A stretch of DNA of 64,000 nucleotides from Larix kaempferi (taxonomy: Eukaryota > Streptophyta > Pinopsida > Pinales > Pinaceae). The DNA lies in NCBI GenBank assembly GCA_027924585.1, contig BSBM01001444.1, positions 992,001-1,056,000 on the forward strand, in the 5' to 3' direction. The notes under the pieces were generated by a model. It did no database searches. It was given only the letters and a program-made list of their open reading frames with translations, and had not been told where the DNA came from. Below, piece by piece: positions 22,809 through 35,246 of the stretch. Made by a program: the position numbers and the translations under genes. Positions within the stretch are counted from its first letter, which is position 1; the number at the start of each line of letters is the position of its first letter.

Positions 22809-25800
22809 TTGCGTTCGAAACCCACTACTCTACTTATAGATTCCGGTGCCTCGAATCATATGGCTGCAAATATTGACTCCTTTTCTTCATTTGATCCAAA
22901 CAGCTCCATCCCCCTCCATTTGGGAGATGACTCAAAAATTTCGTCAAAGGGTAAAGGCACAATCCATTTAGAGCATGGAAGTTTTCAAAATGTTCTTTAT
23001 GTGCCTTCCTTGGCTTCGAATCTACTTTTCGTGTATCAAATGACACACACTGGTGCGTCGAAGCAAGTTACATTCAGCACTAACAAAGTTAAAATTTCTG
23101 ATATTGAAAGTGGAACATTTATTGTAGTCAGAAAGGCAAATCATACTGCAAAATACTATGATTTTTCACACTTTGTGCCGCTTGAAAAGCCCACTGCTCT
23201 TCTCACTCATGAAAATGAGGTTAGTAGGCTTTGGCATGAAGGGTTTGGACACCTTAATTACAAGTATTTGCTGTTGTTACAAAACAAATCCATGATTGAT
23301 GATCTTCCGCAGCTCCGTTCCTCGAAGGGAATTTGCCCAGGTTGCATCATTGAGAAGCACCCCGAGCACAAGTTCGACCGTGGCAAAGCTAGCAGAGCTT
23401 CTACTATTTTAGGTCTCATACATTCTGATATCAGTGGTCCGCTGCCAAATATATCCATGAATGGTTCAAGGTATGTTTTGACATTCATTGATGACTTCTC
23501 CCGCTTTACTTGGGTCTTTTTTCTCAAAAACAAGTCAGAAGTGCTTGGAAAATTCAAGGATTTTAAGGCTTCTGTTGAGACCGCCACTGAGAGCAAGATC
23601 AAAGCTCTTAGATCTGATAATGGCGGAGAATATATCAATACTGAGCTGCTGCAACTTTGTGCCGAAAGCGGAATTCAGATCCAACATACAGTTCCCTACA
23701 CACCCCAGCAGAATGGTGTAGCGGAAAGGAAGAATCGGTCACTGAAAGAGATGGCTACCTGTATGCTTGAGTCAAAAGGTTTGGCTGCAAATCTTTGGGC
23801 TGAAGCCATGAATGTTGTTGCATACATTCAGAACCGAGTTCCACATTCATCCGTGAAAGGTAAAACTCCTTTCGAAGCATTCACTGGTCACAAGCCGGAT
23901 GTGTCCAATTTGAGGGATTTTGGCTCCACTGCATGGGCTAGAATTCATTTTGAAAAGAGAAAAGCTTTGGATCCACAAAGTACTGAATGCATCCTAATAG
24001 GATATGGAGAAGAATCAAAAGCATATAAAATCATGAATATCAGATCCAAAAAGATATTCATAGAGTGAAGTGTGAAGTTTGAAGAACCGCTTCCAGATCT
24101 GAAACTAGTCGAGGAAAACACTGTCGATCCGCAGTCTCTATAAGAAGAAGTTTCAAGAGAAGATGAAGAAAGCATCGAATCTGATATTTTTGATATTTTA
24201 TCAGAATTTGATGGCCATGACATATCAAGTTCAGAATCCGACCATAATGATCCTCCTCAGTTACCAAAGTGGGCCCAAAACACTCTACAATCTGCTGCTC
24301 CAAACATTGGAAATCCTGCTGATCCAAGGAAAACAAGAGCAGACTTTCAAAGAGCAGGTATGGCTCTTTCATTTTCTGATCCATTATTATCTGAGAAATG
24401 TTATTTGATGATTGGTTTAGATCCCAAATCATACTATCATGCCCACCGAGACCCAAGATGGAAAACGACCATGGATGAAGAGTACAGTTCTCTTCAAAAG
24501 AACAATACATGGGAGCTAGTTTCTCTTCCACCTGGAAGAAAATTGGTCCAATGTAAGTGGGTCTACCGCACGAAAGTTGCTGCTGATGGCTCTATCAACA
24601 AATACAAAGCTAGGCTGGTGGCAAAAGGTTTCTCTCAAGTCCAAGGAGTGGACTACACTGAGACCTTTGCACCGGTTGCAAAGATGGATTCCATCCGCCT
24701 AGTTTTGGCTATTTCCGCATCCAAGCACTGGGAAGTGCACCATATGGATGTGAAGAGTGCTTTTCTACATGGAGACCTTGATGAAGAAGTATATATGAAG
24801 TAGCCAAAAGGATACATATCAGATCCATCATTAGTTTGCAAATTGAAGAAATCTTTGTATGGATTGAAACAGGCCCTTAGAGCTTGGTACGCAAAGATGG
24901 ACTCCTTCCTTCTTTCTTAGAATTTCAAAAGATGCAAATCCGATCCGAATGTGTACCTACAACAAGTTAAAGGTAACTTGCTGATTGTTGTTCTTTATGT
25001 TGATGATCTTCTCATTACTGGTAGCACTCTCCTTACAATCAACAAGCTAAAAACCGCTTTAAATCTAGCTTTTGACATGAGCGATTTGGGCTTGCTTAAG
25101 CAATTTTTGGGCTTGGAGATAGCTCAAAATTTTGATGGGATCACATTATCTCAACAAAAGTATGCTTCAGACCTGTTATTAAAGTTTAATATGGCAGAAT
25201 GTAAGGTTGCTCCATTTCCATTCTTCTCAGGAATCAGTCTTGAGGAAGGAAATTCTACACTGCTTGCAGATTGCACTATGTATCGACAGTTGATTGGTTC
25301 ACTACTCTACTTGACACACTCAAGGCCTGATATTTCTTATGCCGTGAGTGCGGTATCAAGGTCTATGCAGCAGCCCCATGAGCTTCATTGGCGGGCATCC
25401 AAGTGGATCTTGCAGTATGTGCAAGGTACGAGACATTTTGGCATACATTATGCTGCAGATTTTGAGCTAGATTTCATTGGTTTTACTGATTCAGATTGGG
25501 CGGGTGATAGCATTGATTGGAAGTCCACTTCCGGTTATGTTTTCATGATTGGCCATGGCCCTATTTGCTGGTCAAGAAAAAAGCAGGCAACCATTGCACT
25601 TTCTTCAGCAAAGGCAGAGTATCGAGGGGCAGTCAATGCCTGCATTCAAGCAGTTTGGTTGCAGGGTATTCTTTCCGAGTTTGATTTTGGTAGCACTACT
25701 TCGATTGTCATATTTTGTGACAATCAAAGTTCTATTCAAATCTCCACAGATCAAGTTCAGCGGTAGAGAACCAAGCACATTGAGATTCATATGCACTACA

Positions 25801-25955
25801 TCCGAGAGTTGGTGCATGATCGTACCATCGTTCTGCAATATTGCCCTACTAATGAGCAAATTGCAGACATCTTCACCAAGAGCTTCACTGAGAAGAAGTT
25901 CTGTTACATCTGTTCACTGTTGGGGGTGAGTTCCATCATGGTGGAGACAGATTAG
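22809..25955 (+). pseudogene. Copia-A pol (PR-INT-RT-RNase H), copy 1
   Basis: One reading frame of 1049 codons holds, in order, the aspartic protease motif LIDSGASNHM, the GAG-pre-integrase His/Cys region (LWHEGFGHLNYK...CPGC), integrase with DLIHSD-like IHSDISGP, RSDNGGEY and PYTPQQNGVAERKNR, reverse transcriptase with YKARLVAKGFSQ, MDVKSAFLHG and VLYVDDLLITG, then RNase H with FTDSDWAG, KSTSGY and IADIFTKS. It would encode replication functions of a Ty1/copia retrotransposon. No gag is present. Five in-frame stops break it: TGA 24066, TAA 24141, TAG 24801, TAG 24918, TAG 25764. There is no frameshift. Each stop fits a single C-to-T change from CGA, CAA or CAG. Confidence 0.9.
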
Positions 25956-26112
25956 ATCCATTTTATGTTTAGCTTGAGGGGGGGCTTTCTTCCTACTGGG
26001 TTTTCCCTCTTTCCTCACTTAGCTTATTTTCAACATTTTTGGATTATTGTATTGGGGTGACCTTTGGTCTCAGTAACCAGGGCCCTACATTTTATTTTTT
26101 ACATCATAGTAT

Positions 26113-26126
26113 AGCTTGACGGGGGT
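26113..26126 (+). promoter_or_regulatory. Polypurine tract before the LTR, copy 1
   Basis: GCTTGACGGGGGT directly precedes TGTTAGG. A second purine run (CTTGAGGGGGGG, about 25973-25985) lies 140 bp upstream. Either could prime plus-strand synthesis; the first abuts the LTR. Confidence 0.5.
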
Positions 26127-26267
26127 TGTTAGGATATCCCATCATTCAGTATGTACTTTGCATGCATACATGCATCTGCATGCTGCCCAGTCACCAGTTT
26201 GATGCCTCTAGCACCTAGTCCCTAGTCTGCTAGCACCCAGGATCTTCTTTCCACTCAGTTTTAGCCC
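26127..26267 (+). repeat. Truncated right LTR of Copia-A (copy 1)
   Basis: It starts TGTTAGGATATCCC as at 30668 but stops at 26267, where R3-tail sequence begins. This is the junction of tandem duplication 1. Confidence 0.9.
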
Positions 26268-29200
26268 TCAATTCGACTTTCCTAGATTGTTGGATTAACT
26301 TTGGTTTGACCCCTGTGTGGTAAACTAAACCCTTTGATGCCTTCATACTACATGATCAAGCGTGTCACTTGTACTAGTTAGCCCCAATTCAACCCCTAAA
26401 CTACCCTGCATTGGACACGGTTCCCAAGGCAGTGGATTTTCTCACATTGAACTAGTACTTTAATCCTGGATCATATTTCACAAATCATAAGTCACTCTCA
26501 CATCAATAATGAACCAAAGCTTTACTCATTGAACCCCTCACTTGTCTTGTGACTTCATCCTAAGGTCTAGGATAAACCATACACCTTACTTCTCTTAGAA
26601 AAAACTTGATTTGGTGTCTTGGTTTTGATCTCTCCTATCGGGAGTAGATCAGGTCTCCCCCTTTGTTGTCTGGGCTAGATAACATAAAGTGAAGGTTGCC
26701 TCGACTGGCATGACAACCATCTATTGGAGGTCGAGGTGATCGTGGTTGCACCTTTTGAGTTGCCCTTCCCTATTGCCATCCATGAATGGACACATCCATA
26801 GGGGTAACTACAGTTTAGGTGATAACAGGAACCATCCCACAATGGGACACTCTCCACAAAGGAATAGAATAACAATTATGAATAGAGTTCATTCACCACT
26901 CCTAGTTGGCCACCCTGAAGATGATCCCACGAATAACAAACACCCTGTATAAATCTACAACACACATCAACTCCTATTTGGATGACCTGAAGATGAATCC
27001 CACGAATGACAAACATCCTGTAGAAATCCACAATGCGATGAGACCGAGGCGCCCTCAAGAAACCATATACTCCTCCAACCTTCATGTTGGCCGAGACATG
27101 GCAATGGAAGTTGTTCAGGCAGTCCAAATCCTAAGCAAGCAACTAGCAAACAAGTTGGAAGATTCATACATATGCAAAATAAAATAAAACCTTGAACTGA
27201 AAGCAATAACAAGCAGGTAATATCTGGCCACACGTTTGGATGAAGTGTTCCCACATGTCCTAGAGGTAGTTATCTTCCCATAGGAGGCTTGCAACGCAGT
27301 CCAGTGATTAAATGCAACTATGTAGTAAATCGTAGATACTAATTGTGGGTTGCGTTCGAAACCCACTACTCTACTTATAGATTCCGGTGCCTCGAATCAT
27401 ATGGCTGCAAATATTGACTCCTTTTCTTCATTTGATCCAAACAGCTCCATCCCCCTCCATTTGGGAGATGACTCAAAAATTTCGTCAAAGGGTAAAGGCA
27501 CAATCCATTTAGAGCATGGAAGTTTTCAAAATGTTCTTTATGTGCCTTCCTTGGCTTCGAATCTACTTTTCGTGTATCAAATGACACACACTGGTGCGTC
27601 GAAGCAAGTTACATTCAGCACTAACAAAGTTAAAATTTCTGATATTGAAAGTGGAACATTTATTGTAGTCAGAAAGGCAAATCATACTGCAAAATACTAT
27701 GATTTTTCACACTTTGTGCCGCTTGAAAAGCCCACTGCTCTTCTCACTCATGAAAATGAGGTTAGTAGGCTTTGGCATGAAGGGTTTGGACACCTTAATT
27801 ACAAGTATTTGCTGTTGTTACAAAACAAATCCATGATTGATGATCTTCCGCAGCTCCGTTCCTCGAAGGGAATTTGCCCAGGTTGCATCATTGAGAAGCA
27901 CCCCGAGCACAAGTTCGACCGTGGCAAAGCTAGCAGAGCTTCTACTATTTTAGGTCTCATACATTCTGATATCAGTGGTCCGCTGCCAAATATATCCATG
28001 AATGGTTCAAGGTATGTTTTGACATTCATTGATGACTTCTCCCGCTTTACTTGGGTCTTTTTTCTCAAAAACAAGTCAGAAGTGCTTGGAAAATTCAAGG
28101 ATTTTAAGGCTTCTGTTGAGACCGCCACTGAGAGCAAGATCAAAGCTCTTAGATCTGATAATGGCGGAGAATATATCAATACTGAGCTGCTGCAACTTTG
28201 TGCCGAAAGCGGAATTCAGATCCAACATACAGTTCCCTACACACCCCAGCAGAATGGTGTAGCGGAAAGGAAGAATCGGTCACTGAAAGAGATGGCTACC
28301 TGTATGCTTGAGTCAAAAGGTTTGGCTGCAAATCTTTGGGCTGAAGCCATGAATGTTGTTGCATACATTCAGAACCGAGTTCCACATTCATCCGTGAAAG
28401 GTAAAACTCCTTTCGAAGCATTCACTGGTCACAAGCCGGATGTGTCCAATTTGAGGGATTTTGGCTCCACTGCATGGGCTAGAATTCATTTTGAAAAGAG
28501 AAAAGCTTTGGATCCACAAAGTACTGAATGCATCCTAATAGGATATGGAGAAGAATCAAAAGCATATAAAATCATGAATATCAGATCCAAAAAGATATTC
28601 ATAGAGTGAAGTGTGAAGTTTGAAGAACCGCTTCCAGATCTGAAACTAGTCGAGGAAAACACTGTCGATCCGCAGTCTCTATAAGAAGAAGTTTCAAGAG
28701 AAGATGAAGAAAGCATCGAATCTGATATTTTTGATATTTTATCAGAATTTGATGGCCATGACATATCAAGTTCAGAATCCGACCATAATGATCCTCCTCA
28801 GTTACCAAAGTGGGCCCAAAACACTCTACAATCTGCTGCTCCAAACATTGGAAATCCTGCTGATCCAAGGAAAACAAGAGCAGACTTTCAAAGAGCAGGT
28901 ATGGCTCTTTCATTTTCTGATCCATTATTATCTGAGAAATGTTATTTGATGATTGGTTTAGATCCCAAATCATACTATCATGCCCACCGAGACCCAAGAT
29001 GGAAAACGACCATGGATGAAGAGTACAGTTCTCTTCAAAAGAACAATACATGGGAGCTAGTTTCTCTTCCACCTGGAAGAAAATTGGTCCAATGTAAGTG
29101 GGTCTACCGCACGAAAGTTGCTGCTGATGGCTCTATCAACAAATACAAAGCTAGGCTGGTGGCAAAAGGTTTCTCTCAAGTCCAAGGAGTGGACTACACT

Positions 29201-30808
29201 GAGACCTTTGCACCGGTTGCAAAGATGGATTCCATCCGCCTAGTTTTGGCTATTTCCGCATCCAAGCACTGGGAAGTGCACCATATGGATGTGAAGAGTG
29301 CTTTTCTACATGGAGACCTTGATGAAGAAGTATATATGAAGTAGCCAAAAGGATACATATCAGATCCATCATTAGTTTGCAAATTGAAGAAATCTTTGTA
29401 TGGATTGAAACAGGCCCTTAGAGCTTGGTACGCAAAGATGGACTCCTTCCTTCTTTCTTAGAATTTCAAAAGATGCAAATCCGATCCGAATGTGTACCTA
29501 CAACAAGTTAAAGGTAACTTGCTGATTGTTGTTCTTTATGTTGATGATCTTCTCATTACTGGTAGCACTCTCCTTACAATCAACAAGCTAAAAACCGCTT
29601 TAAATCTAGCTTTTGACATGAGCGATTTGGGCTTGCTTAAGCAATTTTTGGGCTTGGAGATAGCTCAAAATTTTGATGGGATCACATTATCTCAACAAAA
29701 GTATGCTTCAGACCTGTTATTAAAGTTTAATATGGCAGAATGTAAGGTTGCTCCATTTCCATTCTTCTCAGGAATCAGTCTTGAGGAAGGAAATTCTACA
29801 CTGCTTGCAGATTGCACTATGTATCGACAGTTGATTGGTTCACTACTCTACTTGACACACTCAAGGCCTGATATTTCTTATGCCGTGAGTGCGGTATCAA
29901 GGTCTATGCAGCAGCCCCATGAGCTTCATTGGCGGGCATCCAAGTGGATCTTGCAGTATGTGCAAGGTACGAGACATTTTGGCATACATTATGCTGCAGA
30001 TTTTGAGCTAGATTTCATTGGTTTTACTGATTCAGATTGGGCGGGTGATAGCATTGATTGGAAGTCCACTTCCGGTTATGTTTTCATGATTGGCCATGGC
30101 CCTATTTGCTGGTCAAGAAAAAAGCAGGCAACCATTGCACTTTCTTCAGCAAAGGCAGAGTATCGAGGGGCAGTCAATGCCTGCATTCAAGCAGTTTGGT
30201 TGCAGGGTATTCTTTCCGAGTTTGATTTTGGTAGCACTACTTCGATTGTCATATTTTGTGACAATCAAAGTTCTATTCAAATCTCCACAGATCAAGTTCA
30301 GCGGTAGAGAACCAAGCACATTGAGATTCATATGCACTACATCCGAGAGTTGGTGCATGATCGTACCATCGTTCTGCAATATTGCCCTACTAATGAGCAA
30401 ATTGCAGACATCTTCACCAAGAGCTTCACTGAGAAGAAGTTCTGTTACATCTGTTCACTGTTGGGGGTGAGTTCCATCATGGTGGAGACAGATTAGATCC
30501 ATTTTATGTTTAGCTTGAGGGGGGGCTTTCTTCCTACTGGGTTTTCCCTCTTTCCTCACTTAGCTTATTTTCAACATTTTTGGATTATTGTATTGGGGTG
30601 ACCTTTGGTCTCAGTAACCAGGGCCCTACATTTTATTTTTTACATCATAGTATAGCTTGACGGGGGTTGTTAGGATATCCCATCATTCAGTATGTACTTT
30701 GCATGCATACATGCATCTGCATGCTGCCCAGTCACCAGTTTGATGCCTCTAGCACCTAGTCCCTAGTCTGCTAGCACCCAGGATCTTCTTTCCACTCAGT
30801 TTTAGCCC
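26268..30808 (+). repeat. Tandem duplication 1, copy 2 (4541 bp)
   Basis: The copy begins inside the R3 tail (TCAATTCGACTTTCC) and ends within the right LTR (TTTTAGCCC at 30808). Only a 2-bp TC is shared at the breakpoints. Confidence 0.93.
27350..30496 (+). pseudogene. Copia-A pol, copy 2 (same sequence as copy 1)
   Basis: This has the same domain order, the same start context (TGCGTTCGAAACCC) and the same five nonsense codons as 22809-25955, shifted by 4541 bp: TGA 28607, TAA 28682, TAG 29342, TAG 29459, TAG 30305. Because the stops are shared, the decay happened before the duplication. It is followed by the intact right LTR. Confidence 0.9.
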
Positions 30809-31358
30809 TCCTACTGCTTAGTGCGCCCAGCATGCACCTACCACTTGAGAAGAGCGCCTTTTCTCACCTACCAGTCCAATTCACTTCAGTTAGCTAGTTG
30901 TCTTTCCTTGATTTGAGGCTAGACTGACTCCTAACTGCTTTCATCACTCCGATGGACCTCCAATGAGACTTGACTACCTATTCTGAGTTCAGTTAACTCC
31001 TCATGCGCCCTCCACTGAGCTTCCTTCCCTACACTAGTGCCATTACCATCAGTTACACTTATTACACTCAGTTAGACTCAGTTTGACACCTGGCTGACAG
31101 TGACTTGTGCATTGATGACCACCACTAATTGATGATGAGGACTCCTAGTTGGAGCCAAGCTATGCCCAACAGTATATTCGAATGACCTCCTTGGCTAATT
31201 CGAATTGCTCACTCATTGTGATAGTATTGTATTGTAATTCTACTATTTTGGATTATAGAGCACTGATGCATCTCTCTTGCACAGTTTTTACTCCAATTTG
31301 TTTTACATCATTGTGATTGATTTACTTTTTCAATAGATCTGCCATGACTAATTTTACA
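30668..31358 (+). repeat. Right LTR of Copia-A (691 bp)
   Basis: It runs from TGTTAGGATATCC to TTTTACA and is followed by CTCAA (31359-31363), which matches the five bases before 12790. The proximal 589 bp align with 12790-13389. Confidence 0.85.
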
Positions 31359-32745
31359 CTCAAAACAATTCCAAGAGATCAAGGGTTGAATCTGAATCCT
31401 CACAGAGAATGTTTGGTAGTGGATCTGGATCATCATCAGCTCGATCGGGACCCTCACTCCCCCATGGTAGTGGAATCTTTCCTATGCGAAGAACATTACC
31501 GAATTTCCTTGACCAAGGTTGTAGAGATGATGTGGATTCAAAAGTTTATAGGTTTCTCTATGCTTGTGGTGTCTCATTCAATGTTCTTCGCTCACCCTAT
31601 TGGCATGAAATGGTACAAGCCATCAATGGTGCCCCTAAAGGATACAGAAGCCTTGGGTATGACAAAGCCAGAACCGTGGGACTTGACAGGGAAAGAGCCA
31701 AAATCGATAGTGCTCTTGGAAAGTTTACAAATGATTGGTCCGACTATGCGGTATACATTGTATCTGATGGGTGGAGAAATGTTAAAGGCAAGTCATTGAT
31801 AAATATTCTTGGCGTGTCTGTTAGCGGTGCGATCATCCTTTCAGCCCATGACTACACAGATCGCTATAAGAATGGTATTAATATTGCACGACCTTTGATT
31901 AAAACCATTCAAGAGATTGGGCCATACAATGTCATTCAAGTCATCACTGATAATGCTGCCAATTGTAAGTTAGCATGAGCAATCATTGAGGATAAGTATC
32001 CCAACATATTTTGGTCAGGGTGTTTGGTTCACACATTGAACCTTTTGATGCATGATATTGTTAAGATGAAGGACCCTAATTACCGATGGATTGGTGCCTT
32101 GTACAAGAGAGGTAAGAAAATGATCAAATTTATTACCAATCATAGCATGGCTGACCACATTTTTCGCAATTGGAGCTATTGAAGATTGCAAAGACTAGAT
32201 TTGCTAGCTACTACCTCACCTTCAGGAGGCTTTTGAAGGTAAGAGAGGCATTGGCTAGTATGGTCTCAAGTGAACCATGGCAAGAATTAAAAGACAGATT
32301 TGCAAGCGCAGCCGATAGACATGACTTTCAGGAGGTGGAGGACACTGTTCTTGATGGTTAGTTCTGGTCACAGGTTAGGTATGTTCTGCAGTTCACCAAG
32401 TCAATTTATAACATGATTCATTTTGTAGATACAGATCAACTGGTGATTGGGGAGGTATATGAGCAGATGGATAGCATGCTTGGTCAAATCAAATACATTG
32501 TTGAGCAAAGAGATGCAATCTTGTATGACCATATTCATAAACATGTGGTCAAAAGGTGGGATAATCTAAATGTTCCACTCCATGCCCTTGCATATGTCCT
32601 TAACCCAAAATATTATTCTCCAATTTGGTTGGCCCAACCTGCACCTGGGGGTGGAGTTAGGAAAAAACCACACATAGATCCAGAGGTGCAAAATGGGTAT
32701 ATGATTGCATTAGACAAGTTGGTCCTTGATGATGAGAAGTGTTCT
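31359..32745 (+). pseudogene. hAT transposase, middle part (DUF659 and RNase H-like core)
   Basis: This continues the BED finger at 12478-12789. A Ser/Gly-rich linker is followed by PNFLDQGCRDDVDSKVYRFL, an SPYWHEM block, VSDGWRNVKGKSLIN and VITDNAANCKLA, the DUF659 signature of plant hAT transposases that cut and paste DNA. Next come SGCLVHTLNLLMHD and a helical insertion region up to DPEVQNGYMIALDKL. Breaks are TGA 31976 (Arg context), a frameshift between 31980 and 32170, and TAG 32359. The second hAT remnant keeps CAG at the last site (about 57875). The gene is cut at 32745 by a solo LTR and goes on at 34799. Confidence 0.85.
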
Positions 32746-34798
32746 TGTTGGTCCTCTATTTTGTCCATTCGATGTACTATTTTCTAGTATTTAAAGTCTT
32801 AATGGATCTAATAATAATCAGTTTTATGTGTCTTTTGAAGATCAACACTGCTAAAAGCCATGGTAAGTAATTTTAATTATTTGATTGTTGTATTTTCTTA
32901 TTTTTATGCATATGTTTTGGGTTTTAGGTTTCATTAAACCCTATGTTAATAATGATATGGGTTTCTCTTCTATGCAGGGTTCGTTTTGTTACCTGACCAG
33001 CGTTCAAGGAAGGAGATCGGGGATTCGATCTACCATCAGGGCGTTTTTATTGGATCCATATCATCTTTAAGATGCTTTTGAAGATTGCTCCACTGCTATT
33101 TCAAGCACGATCTTTGATCAAGGGTTGTTATTATTTTCTCCTCAACGATATGTGTATATTCTGGATCTGAGATTCCATTTTTGGCTCAGAATGGTTAAGA
33201 TATTTTGAATATTGTTATTTCATATCGACCCTTGTCTCCAGGGCGATTTCAATCTGCATGATTTAGTATAAAAGTGACTATGGCAACCCTAGGTAGGGGG
33301 ATTTTGGTACAAACTCCATTTTATGAATATGATACAGTGCGAGTTTTCATCAGATTTGTGATTTCAGTGTGTGAGGCGTTGAGGGCAGGGCCCACCTTCA
33401 GCACCAAACAGTAATACTTCAGTAGTATGTGTGGTTTGCAGTGATAGATTGGCGTTTTTATCAATATATATTTCCTTTCAGAACATAAATGGTTTGCTCA
33501 TCGCTGGATTTCAATAGAAGGCGTGACCGTGATTACTAGTTAAGTGCATTTACAGTTGAGGGCCATGAATGAAGCTTGTTAACAGTCTGAATTTAAGATT
33601 TCCTCGGTTTTGCTTAGAGTGAGTTGTTATTTAAAGCTTAGGGTATATATATAATTGCATGATTGATTGATATGGGTTATGATAGATTCAGTTCTATGAA
33701 GGATCATGAATAGATTGAGTGTTTTATTTCCAGTAGATTAATGTTATGAGTGATTACGATTGGATGAAGTATTTTATTTCTATTTTATACAATAGCTACA
33801 GGCATGGTTTTGAAATTATCTTGATTACGGGACTGGAAAAATGAATTAAGAATGGCTTGTATTTAAACCTTTTTCTTTTAACCTCTAGTGTGTAATATTG
33901 GTGTATGAATTAGGAGTTTGATTCTGGATATTAAGATTGTTGTGTTGCAGCATGAAAATGGTTTATAAATAACCTATTCTCTTACTGTCAAGCTTGCAAT
34001 ATTTAAACATCATTCGCAACAGAGTCAAGGGTTTGAAAACTGTAGTCATAAAGCCTTTAAGGTTTATCTATTTTTAGATGAAAGATTTAACAGAAACTGG
34101 AGTTGTATGTGAATGAGTTTGGAAGGGAGCTCTTATTTATAACATTGTTTCCTTGGATTGATAATTAGTTGCACAGTAGAAACCAAGATCAGTGAATGCC
34201 TATCACACAGTTTTAACATATATCGATGAGCAGAATTGAAGTGTTTTAGTGTTCTGTTATGTACGTTTGCATGCATAAATCTTAAACAGAGTACATTAGA
34301 ATTCCACTAAACAATCAAGCAATCCTTTGGTAGACTGTGTGTTGACTACTTTAAGCTAAAAGGCCACAGGTTATATTTGTGTGAATTTGAAGCATTAGAT
34401 TTGCAATTCAGTTAGGAAACAAAGTCAATTAGGTATATGCATTTGGTTGATAGCAGGATTGATTATTTTTTATATGGATTGTAGTTATAATAACTTAGTT
34501 TGCTAGTTGCTGTAGCCTAAGATTGTGTTTATTTCCTAGCAGATTGTTTTAATTTAAGAATTCCTTATTGGTTTTCAACAGTGAGATAAGGATTAGCAAA
34601 TGAGTTCTCTTTTCTATGGTACAGATTTAGTGATACTTGGTATTTGATCATTTAGTGTTAGCAGTAGATTAGGGTTTCTTGAGGAATGAGCATTGAGATC
34701 ATTTTGCCCGCACAAATAGTGTAGCAGCTCAAAGTCTACGATTCTCCGGTTGATAAATTAAATTGAGGTGAATTAATTATCAATAATTTTAACCAACA
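32746..34798 (+). mobile_element. Solo LTR, 2053 bp, in the hAT gene
   Basis: Ends are TGTTGGT and ACCAACA, flanked by GTTCT at 32741-32745 and 34799-34803. Span plus one duplication is 2058 bp, a multiple of three, so removing it restores the hAT frame. No open frame of note. The family differs from R and from both copia LTRs. Confidence 0.85.
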
Positions 34799-35246
34799 GT
34801 TCTCAAGTACGGAGTGAATTGAGTGAATACATCATTGATCATGGAGTCTTTGGTACCCTGTATGCAACCAAAGATCGAGATAGATTGGATCCTATCCGTT
34901 GGTGGAACATGCAAGGCTACGGAGCCTCATATTTGCATAAAATGGCGGTGAGGCTGATTTCACATGTTGTTAATAGTTCTTTTGCGGAGAGGTATTGGAG
35001 CACCTACAACTTCATCCATAGTGTAAAGAGAAACAGTTTGAATGTAGAACACACAGAAAGCTTGGCTTATGTGCATTACAACTTGAGGTTGTTGTCCCAT
35101 TATTGTGAGGTGTCCAAGAATGATAGAACATTTTTGACTTGAGACAACAATCAAGAGGAGGCTAATGTGGAGGATGGAGCCATAGCATTAGAGCGCTTAG
35201 AGGCTGAACTATTGGGTGATCATGATGGTGATCCAATTCATACTGA
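34799..35246 (+). pseudogene. hAT transposase, C-terminal dimerisation part
   Basis: The frame reads LSEYIIDHGVFGTLYATKDR, then WWNMQGYGASYLHKMAVRL, SSFAERYWSTYNFIHSVKRN and VHYNLRLLSHY. This is the hAT C-terminal dimerisation region with its Trp-Trp and Ser-Ser-x-Glu-Arg motifs. A TGA at 35140 replaces the Trp codon kept in the second remnant (FVTWDNN). The frame then runs through an acidic RLEAELL segment into a satellite array at about 35247, so the natural 3' end is lost. Confidence 0.85.

Larger units (their letters stand above)
21727..26267 (+). repeat. Tandem duplication 1, copy 1 (4541 bp)
   Basis: The unit holds the R3 tail, the Copia-A leader-like segment, pol and the first 141 bp of an LTR. 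Every landmark recurs 4541 bp later and all open frames translate identically in both copies. Confidence 0.93.
12790..31358 (+). mobile_element. Copia-A: nested Ty1/copia element inserted in the hAT gene
   Basis: The left LTR starts TGTTAGGATAT at 12790 and the right LTR ends TTTTACA at 31358. CTCAA stands at 12785-12789 and 31359-31363 as the target duplication. Removing the span plus one CTCAA rejoins the hAT frame exactly. The element kept PR-INT-RT-RNase H but has no gag and no primer site next to the left LTR. Between left LTR and pol lie about 8.9 kb of other DNA (foldback element, tRNA-like gene, LRR relic, truncated R copy). Its pol half is tandemly duplicated (4541-bp period). Non-autonomous today. 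Confidence 0.75.

Noticed and set aside
24058-24531. 157-codon minus-strand frame opposite Copia-A pol
   Set aside because: It is the antisense shadow of the integrase-RT region and is repeated exactly in the duplicated copy.
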